Origin: Petrimonas sulfuriphila
GTDB taxonomy: Bacteria > Bacteroidota > Bacteroidia > Bacteroidales > Dysgonomonadaceae
Length of the DNA: 64,000 nucleotides
Direction of reading: 5' to 3'
NCBI GenBank assembly: GCA_038561985.1
Contig: CP073276.1
Location: 1,054,001 to 1,118,000 of the forward strand
The position numbers and the translations under genes were made by a program. A model generated the notes under the pieces. It searched no databases and was not told where the DNA came from. It saw only the letters and a list, made by a program, of their open reading frames with translations. Positions 52,599 to 62,243 of the stretch are shown here, one piece after another (position 1 is the stretch's first letter; each line of letters opens with the position of its first letter).

Positions 52599-55500
52599 AT
52601 GAAAAAATACCTATCCATTTTAACAGCCATTCTGCTCGCAACGGGTGCATTAATGGCTCAACTGCCGCAGGGCAGAACAAGTGCCACCATTATTGCGGAT
52701 GCACTGGCACAACTTCCGGCCGATAATCAAACTCAATATAACCGGACGATGACCGATCTGGTTTCCACGGGAGAACAGGGTTTACTGGACTTGATCGGAC
52801 GAATGAACCCTCCGGGCAACCGGAGCAACGAAGCATTGGACTATGCCATCAGCGGATGGACAAACTTTGTGGCAAACGATGATGCCAAACGGGCCCTTGC
52901 GGCAAATGCTTTCGGAAAAGCATTGAACCAATCGCTGGATAATGAAGTAAAAGCTTTTGTTATCCGCCAGCTTGGACAAATAGGAACTGACAACAATGTG
53001 GAAACTTTATCTGCTTTTCTGAAGGATTCGCACCTTTCAGCTCCGGCTGTACAGGCATTGGCTTCCATCGGAAGTGAGAAGGCAAATCAAGCCATCGTTG
53101 CAGCACTTTCGGGTAACGCCCCGGATGCTGTAAAGTTCAATATTGTGAACGCACTAACTCAGACCGGATACAGCCAAGCCGAACCCGCACTGCTCTCAAC
53201 ACTGTCACAAAATCCCTCAGCAGAACTCAGCAACGCATTGCTTACGGCTTTAGGAAGCCTGGGAAGCCGCAATGCCCTTATCCCACTGAAAAATGCCGCA
53301 CAAAAAGTCAATTATTCCTATCAGCTTAACAACAATGCTACGGCATCCTACCTTTCTCTTTTAAAAAGATTAACTCACACCGACGTTAAGTTGGTGGAAA
53401 AGGAGGCAAATGGATTGCTCAACTTTGCCATAAAGCAAAACCGTTCCGATCTGAAAGTGGCTGCAGCCGGGCTTTTACTGGCAATTCCTTCGACGGACAA
53501 AAATAAACTCCTCAACAGTGCACTGAAAGACGGGGATATCGCTTACCTGGCCCGTTTGCTTAACGCCTATCCTTTCAACAACGACCGAAAAGCGGTTGAA
53601 AGGATTATGAAGGAACTAAGTCCAAAAGCTTCTGCAGAGAAACAAACCGCCATCATTTACTGGTTGGGCGATAAGAAAGTAGCGAATACAGCTAATATGC
53701 TTGCCAATTTCGCTACATCCGGTAATAAAATGGTACAGAAAGCGGCCATTTCTTCCTTGGCAAAAATTGGAAACGAACAAGCGATGCTTGTATTAGCCGG
53801 ACTATTGAAAAGCCAGGACGATGAAACGGTGTTGCTCGCCAAAGATGCTTTATCAACATACAAGGGTGATATCTCCTATACACTTGCATCGGTTTTCAAC
53901 GAAAGCGGGGATGTCGGGAAAAAAGCTATCCTACAGCTTATTGCCAACCGGAAAATGGAAAGTCAGTATAACCTGGTTTATAACCAAATGTTCACTGGTA
54001 ACGAAAACGTAAAAACAGAAGCAGCCAATACGCTTCAATACGTTTCTACGGATAAAAACCTGCCCGACTTGTTCACATTGCTCGAACAATCGGATGCTGC
54101 CAATGTTCCCGCTCTTCAACAAGCTGTAAACGCAGCCCTGTCGTATCTTCCGGCCAACGAACAAATGAAGCTGGTATCAGACCGGATGAACAAGTCTGTA
54201 AACAAGCACCTTTACTATACTGCACTGGCAAACAGCGGGTCTCAAAAAGCAATGGAGATGATTACCAAGGCCTACAATACCGAAACCGGGGCCAATAAAA
54301 ATGCCGCTTTTGATGCACTGACCAATTGGAAATCGTTCAACTCCATTTACCCGATGCTGGATATAGCCAGAAACAGTAAGAACAAAAATGAATTGAGCAA
54401 AGTAACGGATGCAATCGTTGCTACCATCAATAAATCAAATGAAACAGGAGCCATAAAATACCTGTATCTCCGTGAAGTGATGCAATTTGCACAGACCGAG
54501 AAACAGAAAAACGACATTCTCCGCCTGTTGGGAAACACCGGACAATATCAGGCTATGCTTTTCGTAGCCCCGTATATGGATAATGTGGCATTGAGCGAAA
54601 ATGCCGCATTGGCTGCCATGAACATCGCCACAAATAATCCGGCTTTTGCGGGTGTTGTAACTACCGGAATCCTCCAGAAAGTGAGTAAAACATTGAAAAA
54701 TCCAGATGCTGGCTATCAACGTGAGTCCATAAAAAAATACCTGGACGAAAATCCACAAGACGGAGGTTTTGTGTCCATCTTCAACGGTAAAAACCTGGAC
54801 GGATGGAAAGGCTTGGTAGAGAATCCCATCAAACGCGCGAAAATGACGCCAAAAGAACTCGCTGCAGCCCAGGTAAAAGCCGACGCAGCAGCAAAAACGG
54901 GCTGGGTCATCGAAAACGGTGAACTGCTCTTCACCGGAAAAGGGGACAACCTCTGTACCAACAAACAATACGGAGATTTCGAAATGCTGGTTGACTGGAA
55001 GCTTTATCCCGGGCCGGAGCCTGATGCAGGGATCTACCTTCGCGGCACGCCACAGGTTCAGATCTGGGACACCGCCCGTGTAAATGTAGGAGCACAGGTT
55101 GGATCAGGTGGATTGTACAACAACCAGCAGAATCCGAGCAAACCGCTAAAAGTTGCTGACCAGAAAGTAGGTGAATGGAATACATTCCGAATCAAGATGA
55201 TTGGTGAAAGGGTGTCGGTGTGGCTTAACGATGAACTGGTTACTGACAATGTAGTGTTGGAAAACTACTGGAACAGGAGTCAACCCATCTTCCCGACGGA
55301 ACAGATTGAGTTGCAGGCACACGGCAGCAAGGTGGCTTATCGCGATATATTTATTAAAGAAATTGAACGCCCCGAACCTTTCCAGCTTCCTGCTGACGAA
55401 AAGAAAGAAGGTTTTCGGGTACTCTTCGACGGTACTAACCTCAACGAATGGACAGGAAACAAAAAAGACTACGTGGTGGAAAGTGGAAACATCGTGCTGA

Positions 55501-55985
55501 ATCCCAGCCAAAATTTTGGCGGCAACCTTTACACCAAAGAACAATTCGATAATTTTATATTTCGTTTCGAATTTATGCTCACACCGGGTGCCAACAACGG
55601 ATTAGGCATCCGCGCGCCGCTAGAAGGCGATGCCGCATATGGAGGAATGGAATTACAGATTCTTGATAACGATGCCCCGGTCTACAAAAATCTCCAAATC
55701 TACCAGTATCACGGTTCGGTTTATGGCGTTATTCCTGCTAAACGCGGTTACCTGAAGCCTGTAGGCGAGTGGAACTATCAGGAAGTAATTGCCGATGGCG
55801 ATCACATCAAAATTATTCTTAACGGTACAACTATCCTGGACGGAAACATCCGCGAAGCCTCCAAAAACGGGACGATTGATAAACGGGATCATCCCGGGTT
55901 ATTGAATAAAACCGGACATATTGGTTTCCTGGGGCACGGCTCCTTGGTAAAATTCCGAAACATCCGGATAAAACCACTGAAGTAA
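52599..55985 (+). CDS. Exported HEAT-repeat protein fused to two DUF1080 domains
   Basis: The 1128-residue protein has a signal peptide (LTAILLATGALMAQ) and roughly 700 residues of HEAT-like helical repeats. Examples are DNEVKAFVIRQLGQIGTDNNVETLSAFLKDSHLSAPAVQALASIG and NKMVQKAAISSLAKIGNEQAMLVLAGLLKSQ. Two DUF1080 domains follow, at about 722-925 (FVSIFNGKNLDGWKGL; WKLYPGPEPDAGIYLRG; IELQAHGSKVAYRDIFIKEI) and 936-1127 (FRVLFDGTNLNEWTG; FMLTPGANNGLGIRAP; IGFLGHGSLVKFRNIRIKPL). DUF1080 belongs to 3-keto-glycoside hydrolases. The solenoid may hold partners or long glycans. It follows a Gfo oxidoreductase and ends at a strong terminator. Confidence 0.9.
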   Translation: MKKYLSILTAILLATGALMAQLPQGRTSATIIADALAQLPADNQTQYNRTMTDLVSTGEQGLLDLIGRMNPPGNRSNEALDYAISGWTNFVANDDAKRALAANAFGKALNQSLDNEVKAFVIRQLGQIGTDNNVETLSAFLKDSHLSAPAVQALASIGSEKANQAIVAALSGNAPDAVKFNIVNALTQTGYSQAEPALLSTLSQNPSAELSNALLTALGSLGSRNALIPLKNAAQKVNYSYQLNNNATASYLSLLKRLTHTDVKLVEKEANGLLNFAIKQNRSDLKVAAAGLLLAIPSTDKNKLLNSALKDGDIAYLARLLNAYPFNNDRKAVERIMKELSPKASAEKQTAIIYWLGDKKVANTANMLANFATSGNKMVQKAAISSLAKIGNEQAMLVLAGLLKSQDDETVLLAKDALSTYKGDISYTLASVFNESGDVGKKAILQLIANRKMESQYNLVYNQMFTGNENVKTEAANTLQYVSTDKNLPDLFTLLEQSDAANVPALQQAVNAALSYLPANEQMKLVSDRMNKSVNKHLYYTALANSGSQKAMEMITKAYNTETGANKNAAFDALTNWKSFNSIYPMLDIARNSKNKNELSKVTDAIVATINKSNETGAIKYLYLREVMQFAQTEKQKNDILRLLGNTGQYQAMLFVAPYMDNVALSENAALAAMNIATNNPAFAGVVTTGILQKVSKTLKNPDAGYQRESIKKYLDENPQDGGFVSIFNGKNLDGWKGLVENPIKRAKMTPKELAAAQVKADAAAKTGWVIENGELLFTGKGDNLCTNKQYGDFEMLVDWKLYPGPEPDAGIYLRGTPQVQIWDTARVNVGAQVGSGGLYNNQQNPSKPLKVADQKVGEWNTFRIKMIGERVSVWLNDELVTDNVVLENYWNRSQPIFPTEQIELQAHGSKVAYRDIFIKEIERPEPFQLPADEKKEGFRVLFDGTNLNEWTGNKKDYVVESGNIVLNPSQNFGGNLYTKEQFDNFIFRFEFMLTPGANNGLGIRAPLEGDAAYGGMELQILDNDAPVYKNLQIYQYHGSVYGVIPAKRGYLKPVGEWNYQEVIADGDHIKIILNGTTILDGNIREASKNGTIDKRDHPGLLNKTGHIGFLGHGSLVKFRNIRIKPLK

Positions 55986-55995
55986 CAATTTATCC

Positions 55996-56026
55996 AAGAG
56001 ACGCATTGAATGCGTCTCTTTTTTTT
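55996..56026 (+). terminator. Rho-independent terminator after the HEAT-DUF1080 gene
   Basis: AAGAGACGCA (55996-56005), loop TTGAA, TGCGTCTCTT (56011-56020) and a T run give a perfect 10-bp stem, 10 bases after the stop codon. Confidence 0.92.
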
Positions 56027-56096
56027 GGTCCATCGGCACAAAGATGCTGTTTATCGATATTAACCCTCTCGATACCCGATATTTCAAAATAAAAAC

Positions 56097-56129
56097 TATA
56101 TTTGCAATACAGATCTGACAATTGCAAAT
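56097..56129 (+). promoter_or_regulatory. Promoter-like -7 box with inverted repeat, now in front of a dead IS
   Basis: TATATTTG (56097-56104) is a perfect -7 box overlapping ATTTGCAAT (56100-56108). That arm is mirrored by ATTGCAAAT (56121-56129) across a 12-base spacer centred on AGATCT. No gene starts directly downstream; the IS begins at 56161. It may be the old control region of the FAD oxidoreductase gene at 57876. Confidence 0.5.
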
Positions 56130-56160
56130 ATACACTCAATCGTAAACCTGAAAACCTATG

Positions 56161-57638
56161 TAGGGTCTGCTGAATAATTGATATTTATGCTGAAAATCAG
56201 CAAATTAATTGATCTAAAATTTGTATATCTGCAAGATATTGAGTATTTTTACTTCATAATCCTTGCATTTTATGATACGATACAAGAGCTCCAGGCAGCT
56301 TTCAATTTCAGAGTTCAATATGCCCTTTGAGGCCAAACTGGATGAGAATAACCGGTGGCTTGTTCTTTCTAAAATAGTTCCATGGGAAGAGCTCGCCCGG
56401 CTTTATTAAGAACTTCAAAAAGTAACCGGGGTGCACCCACGAAGGATGCCAGACTTGTGCTGGGAGTGATCATCATCAAACACATCATGAAGACGGACGA
56501 CCGTGGAGTGATCGAGATGATCCGGAAGAATCCCTACATGCAGTATTTTCTCGGGCTCGAGGCCTTCACCTATGAACAGGTGATGACACCGTCACTGCTG
56601 GTCTCCATCCGAAAGCGAATCGATCTGGATGTCTTTGAATCATTGACGGATGATCTGATAAGAAAAGGATTGAAGCTGAAAGCTGGGGAAAAACCGGAAG
56701 AGGTTGACACGGATAAGAAGGATGAAGATGATAATGATGACGACCCTGATTCGCATCCGGGTAACAAGGGAAAACTCCAACTGGATGCCACTGTTTGTGA
56801 TGCGGACATCAAGTAGCCCACCGACCTGGACCTGTTAAACGAGAGCCGTCAAAAGGCAGAAGAATTGATTGATGATTTGTGTTTGAAGCTGGGAGTTCAG
56901 GATAAACCCCGCACCTACAGGAGAGTTGCTCGCAAGGAGTTTTCTGAATGTGTCGAAAATGAAGAGAAAACCTGCCAACGTGTTAAGGAAAACGATACGA
57001 AAGCAGATCAACTACCTGAAACGGGATATACGGATTATTAACAAGATGCTGGACGCCATAAAGGTTGAACCGATTCCTTTCGACCGGTGGCAACTGAAAT
57101 ATTTTTTGTCATCCAGCATCTGTTGGAACAACAGGAGACCATGTACAGGAAAAAGACACATCAAGTGGAGGATCGCATCGTGAACATTCATCAGCCACAT
57201 GTACGTCCAGTCGTGCGTGGCAAGGCCAAGGCAAAAACAGAGTTCGGGGCGAAGATCAACATCAGCCTGTTGGATGACTATGCCAGGATGGACAAGATAT
57301 ATCTTATCCAGGAGAACAGGCGGATCTGCTACACCGGGGAGCCGCCGCTGGGCCGAAAGCCGGTAAAAGCGATCAGGAGCAGATACCGGAAACGTAAAGA
57401 GCGACTGGAAGCGGCAAAACACAACCGGGTTGAGGGGAAGTTTGTTCTGGTCAAACGTGGATATGGCTTGAATGATATCCGCGCCAGACTGTCCTCGACG
57501 TCAAACAGTTGAATAGGGGCTATCATTTTTGTGATGAACCTGATCCGGCATATGAGAGATATTCCCCTGCCTAATTTTGTCTCGTTACTACTGAAGCTGA
57601 TGAAAGTGAGAAATATAAACATTTATCCACTCAGACCT
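56161..57638 (+). mobile_element. Degenerate IS5/IS1182-type insertion sequence
   Basis: The left end TAGGGTCTGCTGAATAA (56161-56177) is imperfectly mirrored by TTATCCACTCAGACCT (57623-57638), proposed as terminal inverted repeats. Between them is a broken DDE transposase. A hairpin TGCTGA-AAA-TCAGCA (56188-56202) lies near the left end. No target duplication could be recognised. The element separates a promoter-like site from the FAD oxidoreductase gene. Confidence 0.7.
56274..57622 (+). pseudogene. Transposase of the IS5/IS1182-type element, multiply broken
   Basis: The reading starts MIRYKSSRQLSISEFNMPFE and jumps frame near 56400 into SNRGAPTKDARLVLGVIIIKH (DUF772 region). It continues to DATVCDADIK with TAG at 56814-56816 in place of a residue before PTDLDLLNESRQKAEELIDDL. 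It shifts frame near 56940 and again near 57105 (HQPHVRPVVRGKAKAKTEFGAKINISL). It then jumps from LDDYARMD straight to KIYLIQENRR, so the middle DDE part is deleted. A TGA at 57510-57512 replaces the Trp before IGAIIFVMNL. It cannot make an active enzyme. Confidence 0.85.
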
Positions 57639-57875
57639 CAAATGAAATTTTGTGCCTGATTGGAAATTAATAAGCACACCCTAAGTAACTGCTATTCATA
57701 TTAGTAAATAATACTGATTAAGAGGCAATTTGAGTAAGTTATCGAATAGGATCTCTAAAGAAAATCCCCGCCCCGCGTGAAATTACCATAGGGGTATACA
57801 ACTTGCTATCAACTAGGTTGGCACGAATTTTCAAACAAAAAATATTAGGTTTTTTCAACCTCGACTAATTATCCA

Positions 57876-59777
57876 ATGAAACAGAAATCCATAAAAGCTA
57901 TCTTATTGTTTTCTTTATCTTTCCTCTGCATGGTGTCATCCCATGCTCAGTCGATTTTCATTGAAGCGGAGAGTTTTCAAAACAAGGGAGGATGGGTGGT
58001 AGACCAACAATTCATGGATCTGATGGGGTCTTCCTACCTGATGGCACATGGCCTGGGCACCCCGGTGAGTGACGCAACCACAACGGTGAATTTCGCCAAA
58101 ACCGGAGAATATACCGTATTTGTCAGAACGTATAACTGGACATCACCGTGGACCACAAAGGAAGGTCCAGGCAAATTTCAATTGACGGTAAACGGAAAAG
58201 TATTAAACAACAAAATTTTAGGCACGAAAAGCACTGCCTGGGAGTGGCAGGAGGTCGGTAAAGTAAAGATAAGCTCCGGGACAGTTACCGTTGGTTTGCG
58301 TGACCTGACCGGTTTCAACGGCCGTTGCGATGCTGTATACTTTACTATGGACAACATTTTGCCTCCTAACGAACCGGAGGTTTTGACGGCCTTTAGAAAA
58401 GAAAAACTGGGATTACCTGAAGTTGTACCCAAAGCAGGAAAATTCGATCTTGTGGTTATCGGTGGAGGAGTAGCCGGCACTGCCGCCGCGCTCACCGCTG
58501 CCCGGCAGGGCCTTAAGGTAGCTCTCATCCAGGATCGGCCAGTTTTGGGAGGGAACAACAGTTCAGAAGTCAGGGTACACCTTGGGGGTAGGATTAACCT
58601 CGATCCCTACCCGAAGCTAGGGGATGTGGTCAACGAGATTGCCCCTCTCAGGGGAGGTAACGCCCAGCCGGGAGATTACTACGAAGATGAGAAAAAGCTG
58701 GAGATGGTCAATGCTGAAAAAAACATTAGTTTGTTTCTTAATTTCAGAGCATTTAAAGTTGAAAAAGAGGGAACAACTATTCGGACAGTATTTGCCAAGC
58801 ATATTGAAACAGCCGAAGAATTAAGCTTTTCCGCACCACTTTTTGCGGATTGTACCGGAGACGGGACGATTGGCTACTTAGCAGGTGCTGATTTTGCCAT
58901 GGGAAGAGAAAGTAAAGCTGAATTTAATGAACCTACCGCTCCCGAGGAAGCGGATAAAATGACCATGGGTTCATCTGTCCAGTGGTACTCAAAAGAAGGA
59001 GACAAAAGTTCCGATTTCCCGGAGTTTAACTACGGAATAGACTTTAATGAAACAAACGCCCAAAAAGTAACCATGGGTGAATGGACGTGGGAAACGGGCA
59101 TGAACTTTGACCAGATTTCCGATTTCGAGAGGGTAAGGGACTACGGCATGCTGGTGGTATACTCGAATTGGTCCTATCTGAAGAACAAAAGTTCATTTAA
59201 AGAAGAGTACAAAAACAAGTATTTGGATTGGGTAGCGTATATTGCGGGAAAAAGAGAGTCACGCAGGCTAATTGGCGATATGGTGTTGACAGAACAGGAC
59301 ATTACCGATTTCGTAATCTATCCTGACGCCTCTGCACCAACAAGCTGGACGATTGATCTCCATTACCCCGATCCAAAAAATACAAAGCATTTTCCCGGGG
59401 CTGAGTTTAAATCGATTGCGGTTCACAAAACCATACATCCTTACCCCATACCTTACCGTTGTTTTTATTCCCGAAACGTGGATAACCTTTTTATGGCAGG
59501 AAGAAACATCAGCGTTACACACGTGGCGCTAGGTACCGTGAGGGTTATGCGTACAACCGGTATGATGGGCGAAGTGGTGGGAATGGCTGCCTCGGTCGCT
59601 GCAAAAAATAAAACAACACCACGCGGTGTTTATCAGGAACACCTGGATGAATTACAACGGCTCATGACAAAAGGAGCGAGCAAATATAACATCGAAAACT
59701 TACAGAATTATAATTTAGGAGGAACCTTAGGGCCAAAAAAAATAAATCTTCAGATTCCACCTTATGACAAAGACTAA
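57876..59777 (+). CDS. FAD-dependent oxidoreductase with N-terminal carbohydrate-binding-like domain
   Basis: The 633-residue protein has a signal peptide (LFSLSFLCMVSSHAQ). A beta-sandwich follows (about 26-160, IFIEAESFQNKGGWVVDQQF; GEYTVFVRTYNWTSPW; VTVGLRDLTGFNGRCDAVYF) like carbohydrate-binding modules. An FAD_oxidored domain then has DLVVIGGGVAGTAAALTAAR (GGGVAG at 196-201), PVLGGNNSSEVRVHLGG and FADCTGDGTIGYLAGADFAMG, and ends with NLFMAGRNISVTHVALGTVRVMRTTGMMGEVVG. It probably oxidises a sugar it also binds. A Gfo protein and a TIM-barrel isomerase follow closely. The 237-base gap before it (57639-57875) shows only a short AGGTT/AACCT hairpin. Confidence 0.85.
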   Translation: MKQKSIKAILLFSLSFLCMVSSHAQSIFIEAESFQNKGGWVVDQQFMDLMGSSYLMAHGLGTPVSDATTTVNFAKTGEYTVFVRTYNWTSPWTTKEGPGKFQLTVNGKVLNNKILGTKSTAWEWQEVGKVKISSGTVTVGLRDLTGFNGRCDAVYFTMDNILPPNEPEVLTAFRKEKLGLPEVVPKAGKFDLVVIGGGVAGTAAALTAARQGLKVALIQDRPVLGGNNSSEVRVHLGGRINLDPYPKLGDVVNEIAPLRGGNAQPGDYYEDEKKLEMVNAEKNISLFLNFRAFKVEKEGTTIRTVFAKHIETAEELSFSAPLFADCTGDGTIGYLAGADFAMGRESKAEFNEPTAPEEADKMTMGSSVQWYSKEGDKSSDFPEFNYGIDFNETNAQKVTMGEWTWETGMNFDQISDFERVRDYGMLVVYSNWSYLKNKSSFKEEYKNKYLDWVAYIAGKRESRRLIGDMVLTEQDITDFVIYPDASAPTSWTIDLHYPDPKNTKHFPGAEFKSIAVHKTIHPYPIPYRCFYSRNVDNLFMAGRNISVTHVALGTVRVMRTTGMMGEVVGMAASVAAKNKTTPRGVYQEHLDELQRLMTKGASKYNIENLQNYNLGGTLGPKKINLQIPPYDKD

Positions 59778-59807
59778 AGCAATAAATACAATTAAACTAT
59801 CACAACA

Positions 59808-61130
59808 ATGAACTATTCAAGAAGAAAATTTATCAAAACTGCAGGACTGGCTACTGCCGGAACAATTATCTCTTCCAGGGTCGCCTTGGGGTCTAACTCC
59901 ATCTGGACGTCCAACAGCAACACGCTGAAAGTGGGGCTGATCGGTTGTGGTGGCCGCGGGACAGGTGCCGCAGGAGAAGCATTGAATGCCGATCCGAACG
60001 TCATCTTAACCGCAATGGCGGATGCTTTTGAAGATCAGCTGCAAACATCATTCAACACCCTTAAAGAAAAGTACGGGAATAAAGTGCAGGTGCCGGAAAG
60101 CAATAAATTCGCCGGTCTCGATGCCTTCCAAAAATTGATCGACTCCGATGTGGATGTTGTCCTGCTTGCCGCGCCCCCCTGTTTCAGGCCTCAACACCTG
60201 GAAGCAGCCGTTAACGCCAACAAGCATGTCTTCTGTGAGAAACCCTTTGCCGTGGACGCTCCCGGTTTACGAAGGGTGATGGATGCCGCAAAGAAGGCCA
60301 AGGCAAAAAACCTATCCCTGGTTTCCGGATTCTGCTGGAGGTACCATCAACCCAAAAGAGATACCTTCGGAAGGGTTCTGAACGGTCAGATCGGAGAGAT
60401 CCTGGGTGGGGAGGCAACTTACAACACCGGTGAACTGTGGTTCAAGGAAAGACAACGCGGCTGGTCAGACATGGAGTACAAACTCCGTAACTGGCTTTAT
60501 TACAACTGGCTTTCGGGAGACCACCTTATTGAACAGGCCATCCACAGTATCGATATGTTCTCCTGGGCAATGGGGGACAAAGCTCCGCTGAAAATCAGCG
60601 GTACCGGCGGAAGGCAAAAGAGAACCGATCCGAAGTTCGGAAATGTATACGACCATTTCGGACTGACCTACGAATATGATAACGGCGTGAAAATATATTT
60701 CTTCTGCCGTCAACAAGCGGAAACAACCCCTTCCTATGCGGTTGAATTAATTGGAAAGGACGGTAGATGCTACGTAGACTGTCGAACCGGCGAACATAAA
60801 ATTACCGGAAAAAACGCGTGGAACCTGGCTGACGTGACCAAATTCACCGATGCGGAAGCTTACAAGCAGACAAAGGTAAGAGGCATGTACCAGGTGGAGC
60901 ACGACGAATTGTTTGCTTCCATACGGGCAAACAAGCCGATGAACGACGGCGAGTGGATGACGCGCTCCAACCTGCTCGCTCTGGCCGGCCGCATGGCTGC
61001 CTACTCGGGACAGACCATCACCTTTGACCAGGCGCTGAACTCATCGGAGGTATTGTTCCCGGGAGATATTTCCCGGGATACAAAGTACGACCTTCCCATT
61101 GCGATACCGGGGGTTACAGCATTTAAATAA
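59808..61130 (+). CDS. Exported Gfo/Idh/MocA family oxidoreductase
   Basis: The 440-residue protein begins MNYSRRKFIKTAGLATAGTI, a twin-Arg-like signal. It has VGLIGCGGRGTGAAGEAL, MADAFEDQLQTSF, VLLAAPPCFRPQHLEAAVNANKHVFCEKPFAVD with the catalytic Lys, and WLYYNWLSGDHLIEQAIHSIDMFSWAMG in the substrate domain. It lies 30 bases after the FAD oxidoreductase and 6 bases before the TIM-barrel gene, so the three form an operon of sugar redox and isomerisation. It differs clearly from the other four family members in the window. Confidence 0.9.
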   Translation: MNYSRRKFIKTAGLATAGTIISSRVALGSNSIWTSNSNTLKVGLIGCGGRGTGAAGEALNADPNVILTAMADAFEDQLQTSFNTLKEKYGNKVQVPESNKFAGLDAFQKLIDSDVDVVLLAAPPCFRPQHLEAAVNANKHVFCEKPFAVDAPGLRRVMDAAKKAKAKNLSLVSGFCWRYHQPKRDTFGRVLNGQIGEILGGEATYNTGELWFKERQRGWSDMEYKLRNWLYYNWLSGDHLIEQAIHSIDMFSWAMGDKAPLKISGTGGRQKRTDPKFGNVYDHFGLTYEYDNGVKIYFFCRQQAETTPSYAVELIGKDGRCYVDCRTGEHKITGKNAWNLADVTKFTDAEAYKQTKVRGMYQVEHDELFASIRANKPMNDGEWMTRSNLLALAGRMAAYSGQTITFDQALNSSEVLFPGDISRDTKYDLPIAIPGVTAFK

Positions 61131-61136
61131 ACCAAC

Positions 61137-62063
61137 ATGAACAAAAGAGATTTTATCAAATCGGCAGCGGTGATGGCGGGAGTTTCTGCCATCACCCCGT
61201 TTGCAACCGTATCGGGCAAAAATAAAACACCATCTGCGGCGGCACAGCAAAAATCCAAGGTGTCGTTAAAAAAAGCGTTGGTCTTCGGGATGATCCAGGA
61301 CAAGGGTTCACTCACGGACAAGTTCAAGATTGCCCGGGATGCGGGTTTTGACGGAGTTGAGCTCAATAGTCCGACCGACCTTTCCTTAACCGATCTCCTT
61401 CAGGCAAAACGGAATGCCGGCATAGAACTGCCCAGCGTGATCAATAAGGACCATTGGTCAAAACCATTATCGGATCCGGATCAACAAATCAGGCAGCAAT
61501 GCATTGAATCGGTGATCAAGTCAATGCATGAAGTGAAAGAACTGGGTGGAGACACCGTATTGGTCGTTCCAGGCGTAGTGAATGAAAAGGTATCCTATGA
61601 ACAAGCTTACATAACCTCGCAAAGCGCGATCAGAGAACTGATTCCCCATGCTGAAAAAACGGGTGTGCAAATTGCCCTGGAAAACGTTTGGAACAACTTT
61701 ATACTCAGCCCCGTAGAAGCAAAGCGATTTATCGATGAACTCAACCACCCGCTGGTCGGCTGGTATTTCGATATCGGAAATGTGCTACGGTACGGATGGC
61801 CGGAACACTGGATCCACACCTTGAAGTCCCGTATCATGCGGCTGCACATCAAGGAGTTCAGCCGTGAGAACATGAACTCGAAAGGATTAAGGGAGGGCTT
61901 TAAGGTAGAACTCCTTGAGGGAGACAACAACTGGCCGGTGGTCATGAAAGCCGTACGGGACACTGGCCATAAAGGAGGTTGGCTGACCGCTGAAGTTCCC
62001 GGTGGAGATTTAACGCATTTAAAGAAAATCTCCGCACTGATGGACAAGATTATCTCCTTTTAA
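61137..62063 (+). CDS. Exported sugar phosphate isomerase/epimerase-like TIM-barrel protein
   Basis: The 308-residue protein has an N-terminal signal of twin-Arg-like layout (MNKRDFIKSAAVMAGVSAI, though with KR in place of RR). An AP-endonuclease-2-type barrel follows. Likely metal ligands are Glu in IALENVWNNF, Asp in GWYFDIGNVLRYG, His in IMRLHIKEFSR and Glu in GGWLTAEVPGGD. Family members isomerise or epimerise ketoses or keto-sugars, and some act on 3-keto-glycosides with DUF1080 and Gfo partners. It is the last gene of the FAD-Gfo-isomerase operon. A decayed relative is at 50739-51196. Confidence 0.88.
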   Translation: MNKRDFIKSAAVMAGVSAITPFATVSGKNKTPSAAAQQKSKVSLKKALVFGMIQDKGSLTDKFKIARDAGFDGVELNSPTDLSLTDLLQAKRNAGIELPSVINKDHWSKPLSDPDQQIRQQCIESVIKSMHEVKELGGDTVLVVPGVVNEKVSYEQAYITSQSAIRELIPHAEKTGVQIALENVWNNFILSPVEAKRFIDELNHPLVGWYFDIGNVLRYGWPEHWIHTLKSRIMRLHIKEFSRENMNSKGLREGFKVELLEGDNNWPVVMKAVRDTGHKGGWLTAEVPGGDLTHLKKISALMDKIISF

Positions 62064-62124
62064 AAAAGCAGAATACAACCAAGCACCTATCCCTATCCGT
62101 AATGAAGAGATAACGGAAGATCTA

Positions 62125-62184
62125 AAAAAAGTAGCATAAACACTGATCGATCGCGTTTTTATATCACAAGTTTTTGTAAATTTG
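62125..62184 (+). promoter_or_regulatory. Promoter region of the last Gfo/Idh/MocA gene
   Basis: TAAATTTG (62177-62184) is a perfect -7 box 59 bases before the ATG; the -33 region is weak. A 20-base word (AAAAAAGTAGCAT-A-AACACT, 62125-62144) just upstream recurs with one change at 7793-7812, before the DUF5020 gene. Confidence 0.5.
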
Positions 62185-62243
62185 AAGTGTAAATCGTGCA
62201 GAAAAATATACCGGCAAAACAACTTATACCTAAATTACATCAT

